NCBI RefSeq assembly: GCF_032854445.1
Contig: NW_027017998.1
Span: forward strand, 1 to 64,000
Direction: 5' to 3'
DNA from: Liolophura sinensis
Taxonomy: Eukaryota; Mollusca; Polyplacophora; Chitonida; Chitonidae
Length of the DNA stretch: 64,000 nucleotides
Of the stretch, positions 38,298-49,774 are shown piece after piece. The notes beneath the pieces are model-generated. The model was not told the origin of the DNA and made no database searches. It saw only the letters and a list, made by a program, of their open reading frames with translations. The translations under genes and the position numbers were made by a program. How positions within the stretch are numbered: position 1 is the first letter of the stretch; each line of letters begins with the position of its first letter.

Positions 38298-41200
38298 GAA
38301 GACGTCAAATCTTTGGGCTAAGCCCGTTTAACTCACCCAGCAATTGTCTTACTTCTAAGTCGAAGACAATCTCAATGTCTTTATCTACGTGTAGAAAAAC
38401 CAGACCATTTGTACATAAAAAACACAAGGTACTTGATACAGTCTGCTGTAAAAAGTACAACTGAACACTGACCCACTTCAGTAAGGTGCCAAAAGATTTG
38501 GAATTGAGCCAGGCATCGGCAGCTGTTGAAAAATTGCAAATTTCCCTGGTTTCCATGGAGTAAGAGCCGTTGCTGGGCACGTGATTATGACATCAATGAT
38601 CATTCAATTGTCACTACAGCCAAAAGTATTGGTCGGAGAGCAACGCGGTTTGCACCATTCGATTTGTCGTCACAAAATACGTCGAATTAGCCTCTTACCA
38701 GCAACACTGGAACAGTTTTTCCACTTTTGCATTTTTGCCTGGTCTTTTTGTTAATTGAAATCGGCTACACTGTACTCTGTACAATCGCTACTGGTCATTA
38801 CTATATTTAACTTTTGACTATAAGTTATGTGCCCTTCGGTAGCCCAGAAGACCTGAAATCTTTGGGCTAAGCCCATTTAACTCACCCAGCAATTGCCTTA
38901 CTTCTAAGTGCAAGACAATCTCAATGTCTTTATCTACGTGTAGAAAAACCAGACCATTTGTACGTGAAAAACACAAGGTACTTGATACAGTCTGCTGTAA
39001 AAAGTACAACTGAACACTGACCCACTTCAGTAAGGTGCCAAAAGATGCGGAATTGAGCCAGGCATCGGCAGCTGTTGAAAAATTGCAAATTTCCCTGGTT
39101 TCCATGGAGTAAGAGCCGTTGCTGGGCACGTGATTATGATATAAATGATCATTCAATTGTCACTACAGGCACCAGTATTAGTCGGAGAGCAACGCGGTTT
39201 GCACCATTCGATTTCTCGTCACAAAATACGTCGGATTAGCCTCTTACCAGCAGCACTGGAACAGTTTTTCCACTTTTGCATTTTTACCTGGTAATTTTGT
39301 TAATTGAAATCGGCTACACTGTACTCTGTACAATCGCGACTGGTCATTACCATATTCAACTTTTGACTATAAGTTATGTGCCCTTCGGTAGCCCAGAAGA
39401 CGTCAAATCTTTGGGCTAAGCGCATTTAACTCACCCAGCAATTGTCTTACTTCTAACTCCAAGACAATCTCAATGTCTTTATCTACGTGTAGAAAAACCA
39501 CACCATTTGTACATAAAAAACACAAGGTACTTGATACAGTCTGCTGTAAAAAGTACAACTAAACACTGACCCACTTCAGTAAGGTGCCAAAAGATTCGGA
39601 ATTGAGCCAGGCATCGGCAGCTGTTGAAAAATTGCAAATTTCCCTGGTTTCCATGGAGTAAGAGCCGTTGCTGGGCACGTGATTATGACATCAATGATTA
39701 TTAAATTGTCACTACAACCAAAAGTATTGGTCGGAGAGCAACGCGGTTTGCACCATTCGATTTCTCGTCACAAAATACGTCGAATTAGCCTCTTACCAGC
39801 AGCACTGGAACAGTTTTTCCACTTTTGCATTTTTGCCTGGTCTTTTTGTTAATTGAAATCGGCTACACTGTACTCTGTAGAATCGCTACTGGTCATTACT
39901 ATATTCAACTTTTGACTATAAGTTATGTGCCCTTCGGTAGCCCAGAAGACCTGAAATCTTTGGGCTAAGCCCATTTAACTCGCCCAGCAATTGCCTTACT
40001 TCTAAGTGCAAGACAATCTCAATGTCTTTATCTACGTGTAGAGAAACCAGACCATTTGTACGTGAAAAACACAAGGTACTTGATACAGTCTGCTGTAAAA
40101 AGTACAACTGAACACTGACCCACTTCAGTAAGGTGCCAAAAGATGCGGAATTGAGCCAGGTATCGGCAGCTGTTGAAAAATTGCAAATTTCCCTGGTTTC
40201 CATGGAGTAAGAGCCGTTGCTGGGCACGTGATTATGACATAAATGATCATTCAATTGTCACTACAGGCACCAGTATTAGTCGGAGAGCAACGCGGCTTGC
40301 ACCATTCGATTTCTCGTCACAAAATACGTCGGATTAGCCTCTTACCAGCAGCACTGGAACAGTTTTTCCACTTTTGCATTTTTACCTGGTCTTTTTGTTA
40401 ATTGAAATCGGCTACAGAGTACTCTGTACAATCGCGACTGGTCATTACTATATTCAACTTTTGACTATAAGTTATGTGCCCTTCGGTAGCCTAGAAGACG
40501 TCAAATCTTTGGGCTAAGCCCATTTAACTCACCCAGCAATTGTCTTACTTCTAAGTCCAAGACAATCTCAATGTCTTTATCTACGTGTAGAAAAACCAGA
40601 CCATTTGTACATAAAAAACACAAGGTACTTGATACAGTCTGCTGTAAAAAGTACAACTGACCACAGACCCACATGAATAAGGTGCCAAAAGATGCGGAAT
40701 TGAGCCAGGTATCGGCAGCTGTTGAAAAATTGCAAATTTCCCTGGTTTCCATGGAGTAAGAGCCGTTGCTGGGCACGTGATTATGACATCAATGATCATT
40801 CAATTGTCACTACAGCCAAAAGTATTGGTCGGAGAGCAACGCGGTTTGCACCATTCGATTTGTCGTCACAAAATACGTCGAATTAGCCTCTTACCAGCAA
40901 CACTGGAACAGTTTTTCCACTTTTGCATTTTTGCCTGGTCTTTTTGTTAATTGAAATCGGCTACACTGTACTCTGTACAATCGCTACTGGTCATTACTAT
41001 TTTTAACTTTTGACTATAAGTTATGTGCCCTTCGGTAGCCCAGAAGACCTGAAATCTTTGGGCCAAGCCCATTTAACTCACCCAGCAATTGCCTTACTTC
41101 TAAGTGCAAGACAATCTCAATGTCTTTATCTACGTGTAGAAAAAGCAGACCATTTGTACATGAAAAACACAAGGTACTTGATACAGTCTGCTGTAAAAAG

Positions 41201-43786
41201 TACAACTGAACACTGACCCACTTCAGTAAGGTGCCAAAAGATGCGGAATTGAGCCAGGCATCGGGAGCTGTTGAAAAATTGCAAATTTCCCTGGTTTCCA
41301 TGGAGTAAGAGCCGTTGCTGGGCACGCGATTATGACATCAATGATCATTCAATTGTCACTACAGGCAAAAGTATTGGTCGGAGAGCAACGGGGTTTGCAC
41401 CATTCGATTTCTCGTCACAAAATACGTCGGATTAGCCTCTTACCAGCAGCACTCGAACAGTTTTTCCACTTTGCATTTTTACCTGGTCTTTTAGTTAATT
41501 GAAATCAGCTACACTGTACTATGTACAATCGCGACTGGTCATTACTATATTCAACTTTTGACTATAAGTTATGTGCCCTTCGGTAGCCCAGAAGACGTCA
41601 AATCTTTGGGCTAAGCCCATTTAACTCACCCAGCAATTGTCTTACTTCTAAGTCCAAGACAATCTCAATGTCTTTATCTACGTGTAGAAAAACCAGACCA
41701 TTTGTACATAAAAAACACAAGGTACTTAATACAGTCTGCTGTAAAAAGTACAACTGAACACTGACCCACTTCAGTAAGGTGCCAAAAGATTCGGAATTGA
41801 GCCAGGTATTGGCAGCTGTTGAAAAATTGCAAATTTCCCTGGTTTCCATGGAGTAAGAGCCGTTGCTGGGCACGTGATTATGACATAAATGATCATTCAA
41901 TTGTCACTACAGGCAAAAGTATTGGTCGGAGAGCAACGCGGTTTGCACCATTCGATTTGTCGTCACAAAACACGTCGGATTAGCCTCTTACCAGCAGCAC
42001 TGGAACAATTTTTCCACTTTTGCATTTTTGCCTGGTCTTTTTGTTAATTGAAATCGGCTACACTGTACTATGTACCATTGCGACTGGTCATTACTATATT
42101 TAACTTTTGACTATAAGTTATGTGCCCTTTGGTAGCCCAGAAGACCTGAAATCTTTGGGCTAAGCCCATTTAACTCACCCAGCAATTGCCTTACTTCTAA
42201 GTGCAAGACAATCTCAATGTCTTTATCTACGTGTAGAAAAACCAGACCATTTGTACATAAAAAACACATGGTACTTGATACAGTCTGCTGTAAAAAGTAC
42301 AACTAAATACTGACCCACATTTATAAGGTGCCAAAAGATGCGGAATTGGGCCAGGCATCGGCAGCTGTTAAAAAATTGCAAATATCCCTGGTTTCCATGG
42401 AGTAAGAGCCGTTGCTGTGCACGTGATTATGACATCAATGATCATTCAATTGTCACTACAGGCAAAAGTATTGTTCGGAGAGCAACGCGGTTTGCACCAT
42501 TCGATTTCTCGTCACAAAATACGTCGGATTAGCCTCTTACCAGCAGCACTGGAACAATTTTTCCACTTTTGCATTTTTGCCTGGTCTTTTTCTTAATTGA
42601 AATCGGCTACACTGTACTATGTACCATCGCGACTGGTCATTACTATATTCAACTTTTGACTATATGTTATGTGCCCTTCGGTAGCCCAGAAGACGTCAAA
42701 TCTTTGGGCTAAGCCCATTTAACTCACCCAGCAATTGTCTTACTTCTAAGTCCAAGACAATCTCAATGTCTTTATCTACGTGTAGAAAAAACACACCATT
42801 TGTACATAAAAAACACAAGGTACTTGATACAGTCTGCTGTAAAAAGTACAACTGAACACTGACCCACTTCAGTAAGGTGCCAAAAGATTTGGAATTGAGC
42901 CAGGCATCGGCAGCTGTTGAAAAATTGCAAATTTCCCTGGTTTCCATGGAGTAAGAGCCTTTGCTACGCACGTGATTATGACATAAATGATCATTCAATT
43001 GTCGCTACAGCCAAAAGTATTGGTCGGAGAGCAACGCGGATTGCACCATTCGATTTCTCGTCACATAATACGTCGGATTGGCCTCTTACTAGTAGCACTG
43101 GAACAGTTTTTCCACTTTTGCATTTTTGCCTGGTGTTTTTGTTAATTGAAACCGGCTACACTGTACTCTGCACAATCGCGACTGGTCATTACTATATTCA
43201 ACTTTTGACTATAAGTTATGTGCCCTTCGGTAGCCCAGAAGACCTGAAATCTTTGGGCTAAGCCCATTTAACTCACCCAGCAATTGTCTTACTTCTAAGT
43301 CCAAGACAATCTCAATGTCTTTATCTACGTGTAGAAAAACCAGACCATTTGTACATAAAAAACACAAGGTACTTGATACAGTCTGCTGTAAAAAGTACAA
43401 CTGAACACTGACCCACTTTAGTAAGGTGCCAAAAGATGCGGAATTGAGCCAGGCATCGGCAGCTGTTGAAAAATTGCAAATTTCCCTGGTTTCCATGGAG
43501 TAAGAGCCGTTGCTGGGCACGTGATTATGACATCAATGATCATTCAATTGTCACTACAGCCAAAAGTATTGGTCGGAGAGCAACGCGGATTGCACCATTC
43601 GATTTGTCGTCACAAAATACGTCGAATTAGCCTCTTACCAGCAACACTGGAACAGTTTTTCCACTTTTGCATTTTTGCCTGGTCTTTTTGTTAATTGAAA
43701 TCGGCTACACTGTACTCTGTACAATCGCGACTGGTCATTACTATATTCAACTTTTGACTATAAGTTATGTGCCCTTCGGTAGCCCA
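38298..43786. repeat. Dimeric higher-order phase (about 1,098-bp period)
   Basis: Ten monomers plus the next one alternate strictly between GACGTC and GACCTG after GAA: GACGTC near 38,298, 39,397, 40,495, 41,591, 42,689 and 43,787, and GACCTG in each monomer between. The total span, 5,489 bp, is ten monomers less one base (a T lost at about 41,470). Outside this stretch the order is irregular. The alternation implies amplification of a two-monomer unit. Confidence 0.7.
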
Positions 43787-44391
43787 GAAGACGTCAAATC
43801 TTTGGGCTAAGCCCATTTAACTCACCCAGCAATTGTCTTACTTCTAAGTCCAAGACAATCTCAATGTCTTTATCTACGCGTAGAAAAACCACACCATTTG
43901 TACATAAAAAACACAAGGTACTTGATACAGTCTGCTGTAAAAAGTACAACTGAACACTGACCCACTTCAGTAAGGTGCCAAAAGATTCGTAATTGAGCCA
44001 GGTATCGGCAGCTGTTGAAAAATTGCAAATTTCCCTGGTTTCCATGGAGTAAGAGCCGTTGCTGGGCACGTGATTATGACATAAATGATCATTCAATTGT
44101 CACTACAGGCAAAAGTATTGGTCGGAGAGCAACGCGGTTTGCACCATTCGATTTGTCGTCACAAAACACGTCGGATTAGCCTCTTACCAGCAGCACTGGA
44201 ACAATTTTTCCAATTTTGCATTTTTGCCTGGTCTTTTTGCTAATTGAAATCGGCTAAACTGTACTATGTACCATTCCGACTGGTCATTACTATATTCAAC
44301 TTTTGACTATATGTTATGTGCCTTTCGGTAGCCCAGAAGACGTCAAATCTTTGGGCTAAGCCCATTTAACTCACCCAGCAATTGCCTTACT

Positions 44392-44405
44392 TCTAAGTCG
44401 AAGAC
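44392..44405. repeat. SINE target-site duplication, left copy
   Basis: TCTAAGTCGAAGAC directly precedes the SINE and is repeated at 44,768-44,781. It is satellite sequence: the uninterrupted site is seen at about 46,966, 57,397 and 63,437. The length of 14 bp (13 if the leading T is assigned to the tail) fits LINE-type target-primed insertion. Confidence 0.92.
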
Positions 44406-44414
44406 CGGCCCGGA

Positions 44415-44426
44415 TAGCACAGTTGG
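44415..44426 (+). promoter_or_regulatory. Pol III A box of the SINE
   Basis: TAGCACAGTTGG fits the tRNA-type A-box consensus TRGCNNAGYNGG at every fixed position. With the B box 42 bases downstream (start to start) it forms a type 2 internal promoter. Confidence 0.8.
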
Positions 44427-44456
44427 TAGAGCGTCCGCTTCGGGACCGTAGATCCA

Positions 44457-44466
44457 GGATCAATCC
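44457..44466 (+). promoter_or_regulatory. Pol III B box of the SINE
   Basis: GGATCAATCC resembles the B-box consensus GGTTCRANNCC but has a changed third base and one base fewer. Placement relative to the A box is normal for a tRNA-derived promoter. Activity is probably reduced but cannot be judged from sequence. Confidence 0.6.
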
Positions 44467-44495
44467 TTGGTCGAGTCACACCTAAGACTTTAAAA

Positions 44496-44515
44496 GAGGA
44501 AGTTGTAACTTCCTC
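44496..44515 (+). other. Perfect hairpin in the SINE body
   Basis: GAGGAAGTT and AACTTCCTC are exact reverse complements separated by GT (a 9-bp stem). It lies just 3' of the tRNA-like head, at the expected boundary to the SINE body. Confidence 0.8.
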
Positions 44516-44729
44516 GCTTGGCGTTCAGCATGAAGGGGATAGTGCAACGACTGGTTGACCCGTATCAGTAGAATGGCTCGGGCGGGGCGGCTTTCTTGCC
44601 TTCGGTAAGTCGTCTCAGTGAAGCAGCACTAAATAAAAGAGCGGTGGAAATCCGTCCTGCAACAAGGAGGCACATTACACGTGCATGCACCCTAATGATT
44701 CCTTCGTCGTCATATGACTGAAAAATTGT

Positions 44730-44767
44730 TGAGTACGACGTTAAACCCCAAGCACTCACTCACTCAC
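44730..44767 (+). repeat. SINE 3' tail with CACT repeats
   Basis: The tail reads GAGTACGACGTTAAACCCC, then AAG and about four CACT units, and ends against the right target-site copy. The simple repeat takes the place of poly(A), as in tRNA-derived SINEs that share a 3' end with a LINE. Confidence 0.8.
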
Positions 44768-44781
44768 TCTAAGTCGAAGAC
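44768..44781. repeat. SINE target-site duplication, right copy
   Basis: TCTAAGTCGAAGAC is identical to 44,392-44,405, after which the satellite monomer resumes in phase (AATCTCAATG). No mismatch between the two copies suggests a fairly recent insertion. Confidence 0.92.
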
Positions 44782-47029
44782 AATCTCAATGTTTTTATCT
44801 AGGTGTAGAAAAACCACACCATTTGTACATGAAAAACACAAGGTACTTGATACAGTCTGCTGTAAAAAGTACAACTGAACACTGACCCACTGCAGTAAGG
44901 TGCCAAAAGATTTGGAATTGAGCCAGGCATCGGCAGCTGTTGAAAAATTGCAAATTTCCCTGGTTTCCATGGAGTAAGAGCCGTTGCTGGGCACGTGATT
45001 ATGAAATAAATGATCATTCAATTGTCGCTACAGCCAAAAGATTGGTCGGAGAGCAACGCGGATTGCACCATTCGATTTCTCGTCACAAAATACGTCGGAT
45101 TAGCCTCTTACTAGTAGCACTGGAACAGTTTTTTCCACTTTTGCATTTTTGCCTGGTCTTTTTGTTAATTGAAACCGGCTACACTGTACTCTGTACAATC
45201 GCGACTGGTCATTACTATATTCAACTTTTGACTATAAGTTATGTGCCCTTCGGTAGCCCAGAAGACCTGAAATCTTTGGGCCAAGCCCATTTAACTCACC
45301 CAGCAATTGTCTTACTTCTAAGTCGAAGACAATCTCAATGTCTTTATCTACGTGTAGAAAAACCACACCATTTGTACATAAAAAACACAAGGTACTTGAT
45401 ACATTCTGCTGTAAAAAGTACAACTGAACACTGACCCACTTCAGTAAGGTGCCAAAAGATGCGAAATTGAGCCAGGCATCGGCAGCTGTTGAAAAATTGC
45501 AAATTTCCCTGGTTTCCATGGAGTAAGAGACGTTGCTGGGCACGTGATTATGACATCAATGATCATTCAATTGTCACTACAGCCAAAAGTATTGGTCGGA
45601 GAGCAACGCGGATTGCACCATTCGATTTCTCGTCACAAAATACGTCGAATTAGCCTCTTACTAGCAGCACTGGAACAGTTTTTCCACTTTTGCATTTTTG
45701 CCTGGTCTTTTTGTTAATTGAAACCGGCTACACTGTACTCTGTACAATCGCGACTGGTCATTACTATATTCAACTTTTGACTATAAGTTATGTGCCCTTC
45801 GGTAGCCCAGAAGACCTGAAATCTTTGGGCCAAGCCCATTTAACTCACCCAGCAATTGTCTTACTTCTAAGTCCAAGACAATCTCAATGTCTTTATCTAC
45901 GTGTAGAAAAACCAGACCATTTGTACATAAAAAACACAAGGTACTTGATACATTCTGCTGTAAAAAGTACAACTGAACACTGACCCACTTCAGTAAGGTG
46001 CCAAAAAATGCGAAATTGAGCCAGGCATCGGCAGCTGTTGAAAAATTGCAAATTTCCCTGGTTTCCATGGAGTAAGAGCCGTTGCTGGGCACGTGATTAT
46101 GACATCAATGATCATTCAATTGTCACTACAGCCAAAAGTATTGGTCGGAGAGCAACGCGGATTGCACCATTCGATTTCTCGTCAGAAAATACGTCGAATT
46201 AGCCTCTTACCAGCAGCACTGGAACAGTTTTTCCACTTTTGCATTTTTGCCTGGTCTTTTTGTTAATTGAAATCGGCTACACTGTACTCTGTACAATCGC
46301 GACTGGTCATTACTATATTCAACTTTTGACTATAAGTTATGTGCCCTTCGGTAGCCCAGAAGACCTGAAATCTTTGGGCTCAGCCCATTTAACTCGCCCA
46401 GCAATTGCCTTACTTCTAAGTGCAAGACAATCTCAATGTCTTTATCTACGTGTAGGGAAACCAGACCATTTGTACGTGAAAAACACAAGGTACTTGATAC
46501 AGTCTGCTGTAAAAAGTACAACTGAACACTGACCCACTTCAGTAAGGTGCCAAAAGATGCGGAATTGAGCCAGGCATCGGCAGCTGTTGAAAAATTGCAA
46601 ATTTCCCTGGTTTCCATGGAGTAAGAGCCGTTGCTGGGCACGTCATTATGACATAAATGATCATTCAATTGTCACTACAGGCAAAAGTATTGGTCGGAGA
46701 GCAACGCGGTTTGCACCATTCGATTTCTCGTCACAAAATACGTCGGATTAGCCTCTTACCAGCCGCACTCGAACAATTTTTCCACTTTTGCATTTTTACC
46801 TGGTATTTTAGTTAATTGAAATCGGCTACACTGTACTCTGTACAATCGCGACTGGTCATTACTATATTCTACTTTTGACTATAAGTTATGTGCCCTTCGG
46901 TAGCCCAGAAGACGTCAAATCTTTGGGCTAAGCCCATTTAACTCACCCAGCAATTGCCTTACTTCTAAGTCGAAGACAATCTCAATGTCTTTATCTACGT
47001 GTAGAAAAACCACACCATTTGTACATGAA

Positions 47030-49774
47030 AAACACAAGGTACTTGATACAGTCTGCTGTAAAAAGTACAACTGAACACTGACCCACTTCAGTAAGGTGCC
47101 AAAAGATGCGGAATTGAGCCAGGCATCGGCAGCTGTTGACAAATTGCAAATTTCCCTGGTTTCCATGGAGTAAGAGCCGTTGCTGGGCACGTGATTATGA
47201 CATAAATGATCATTCAATTGTCGCTACAGCCAAAAGTATTGGTCGGAGAGCAACGCGGATTGCACCATTCGATTTCTCGTCACAAAATACGTCGGATTAG
47301 TCTCTTACTAGTAGCACTGAAACAGTTTTTCCAATTTTGCATTTTTGCCTGGTCTTTTTGTTAATTGAAATCGGCTACACTGTACTCTGTACAATCGCGA
47401 CTGGTCATTACTATATTCAACTTTTGACTATAAGTTATGTGCCCTTCGGTAGCCCAGAAGACCTGAAATCTTTGGGCTAAGCCCATTTAACTCACCCAGC
47501 AATTGCCTTACTTCTAAGTCCAAGACAATCTCAATGTCTTTATCTACGTGTAGAAAAACCAGACCATTTGTACATAAAAAACACAAGGTACTTGATACAG
47601 TCTGCTGTAAAAAGTACAACTAAATACTGACCCACATTTATAAGGTGCCAAAAGATGCGGAATTGGGCCAGGCATCGGCAGCTGTTAAAAAATTGCAAAT
47701 ATCCCTGGTTTCCATGGAGTAAGAGCCGTTGCTGTGCACGTGATTATGACATCAATGATCATTCAATTGTCACTACAGGCAAAAGTATTGTTCGGAGAGC
47801 AACGCGGTTTGCACCATTCGATTTCTCGTCACAAAATACGTCGGATTAGCCTCTTACCAGCAGCACTGGAACAATTTTTCCACTTTTGCATTTTTGCCTG
47901 GTCTTTTTGTTAATTGAAATCGGCTACACTGTACTCTGTACAATCGCGACTGGTCATTACTATATTCAACTTTTGACTATAAGTTATGTGCCCTTTGGCA
48001 GCCCAGAAGACGTCAAATCTTTGGCTAAGCCCATTTAACTCACCCAGCAATTGTCTTACTTCTAAGTCCAAGACAATCTCAATGTCTTTATCTACGTGTA
48101 GAAAAACCACACCATTTGTACATAAAAAACACAAGGTACTTGATACAGTCTGCTGTAAAAAGTACAACTGAACACTGACCCACTTCAGTAAGGTGACAAA
48201 AAATTCGGAATTGAGCCAGGTATCGGCAGCTGTTGAAAAATTGCAAATTTCCCTGGTTTCCATGGAGTAAGAGCCGTTGCTGGGCACGTGATTATGACAT
48301 AAATGATCATTCAATTGTCACTACAGGCAAAAGTATTGGTCGGAGAGCAACGCGGTTTGCACCATTCGATTTGTCGTCACAAAATACGTCGGATTAGCCT
48401 CTTACTAGTAGCACTGAAACAGTTTTTCCACTTTTGCATTTTTGCCTGGTCTTTTTGTTAATTGAAATCGGCTACACTGTACTCTGTACAATCGCAACTG
48501 GTCATTACTATATTCAACTTTTGACTATAAGTTATGTGCCCTTCGGTAGCCCAGAAGACCTGAAATCTTTGGGCTAAGCCCATTTAACTCACCCAGCAAT
48601 TGTCTTACTTCTAAGTCCAAGACAATCTCAATGTCTTTATCTACGTGTAGAAAAACCACACCATTTGTACATAAAAAAACACAAGGTACTTGATACAGTC
48701 TGCTGTAAAAAGTACAACTAAATACTGACCCACATTTATAAGGTGCCAAAAGATGCGGAATTGGGCCAGGCATCGGCAGCTGTTAAAAAATTGCAAATAT
48801 CCCTGGTTTCCATGGAGTAAGAGCCGTTGCTGTGCACGTGATTATGACATCAATGATCATTCAATTGTCACTACAGGCAAAAGTATTGGTCGGAGAGCAA
48901 CGCGGTTTGCACCATTCGATTTCTCGTCACAAAATACGTCGGATTAGCCTCTTACCAGCAGCACTGGAACAATTTTTCCACTTTTGCATTTTTGCCTGGT
49001 CTTTTTCTTAATTGAAATCGGCTACACTGTACTATGTACCATCGCGACTGGTCATTACTATATTCAACTTTTGACTATATGTTATGTGCCCTTCGGTAGC
49101 CCAGAAGACGTCAAATCTTTGGGCTAAGCCCATTTAACTCACCCAGCAATTGCCTTACTTCTAAGTGCAAGACAATCTCAATGTCTTTATCTACGTGTAG
49201 AAAAACCACACCATTTGTACATAAAAAACACAAGGTACTTGATACAGTCTGCTGTAAAAAGTACAACTGAACACTGACCCACTTCAGTAAAGTGCCAAAA
49301 GATTCGGAATTGAGCCAGGCATCGGCAGCTGTTGAAAAATTGCAAATTTCCCTGGTTTCCATGGAGTAAGAGCCGTTGCTACGCACGTGATTATGACATA
49401 AATGATCATTCAATTGTCACTACAGCCAAAAGTATTGGTCGGAGAGCAACGCGGATTGCACCATTCGATTTCTCGTCACAAAATACATCGGATAAGCCTC
49501 TTACTACTAGCACTGGAACAGTTTTTCCACTTTTGCATTTTTACCTGGTCTTTTTGTTAATTGAAACCGGCTACACTGTACTCTGTACAATCGCGACTGG
49601 TCATTACTATATTCAACTTTTGACTATAAGTTATGTGCCCTTCGGTAGCCCAGAAGACGTCAAATCTTTGGGCCAAGCCCATTTAACTCACCCAGCAATT
49701 GTCTTACTTCTAAGTCCAAGACAATCTCAATGTCTTTATCTACGTGTAGAAAAACCACACCATTTGTACATAAA
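47030..49774. repeat. 5-monomer higher-order unit, copy 1 (2,745 bp)
   Basis: Five distinguishable monomers in order. Markers are GTTGACAAATTG with CCAATTTTGC; GTATTGTTCGGAG; CTTTGGCAGCCC with GGTGACAAAAAATTCGG; CATAAAAAAACACAAGG; and CATCGGATAAGCC with TACTACTAGCACTGG. The unit is followed directly by a near-identical copy. One base is missing here (TCTTTGGCTAAGCC near 48,020), so the offset changes from 2,745 to 2,746. Confidence 0.85.

Larger units (their letters stand above)
14797..44391. repeat. Satellite subfamily B block, left part (549-bp period)
   Basis: Monomers carry AGGTACTTGATACAG, TACAACTAAACACTG or TACAACTGAACACTG, and GTGATTATGACAT, followed by CAATGATC or AAATGATC. The period is 549 bp except for one 402-bp deleted monomer present twice. 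Two states alternate after GAAGA: CGTC and CCTG. Left of about 34 kb, CCCACATTTATAAGG is common. Right of it, CCCACTTCAGTAAGG becomes common. There are no gaps or foreign sequence before the SINE target site at 44,392. Confidence 0.9.
44406..44767 (+). mobile_element. tRNA-derived SINE retroposon, mollusc-like
   Basis: This is the only non-satellite sequence in the window. The head begins GGCCCGG-like and holds an RNA polymerase III A box (44,415-44,426) and B box (44,457-44,466), so it is tRNA-related. A body of about 250 bp follows, more GC-rich than the satellite, with a 9-bp-stem hairpin at 44,496-44,515. The 3' part reads GAGTACGACGTTAAACCCC and ends in CACT units, with no poly(A). Flanking 14-bp direct repeats show retroposition. 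It is probably mobilised in trans by a LINE that shares its 3' tail. From memory, this tail style is common in mollusc SINEs, possibly the RUDI/V-SINE group; the family name is unverified. The 65-codon open frame within it on the minus strand has no sign of coding. Confidence 0.88.

Noticed and set aside
44406-44480. Functional tRNA gene
   Set aside because: A- and B-box matches are present, but the anticodon stem pairs poorly and no 3' acceptor strand complements GGCCCGG, so this is a SINE head and not a tRNA gene.
44565-44759. Open frame on the minus strand of the SINE
   Set aside because: It lies wholly within a non-coding tRNA-derived retroposon, antisense to it, and has no recognisable protein features.
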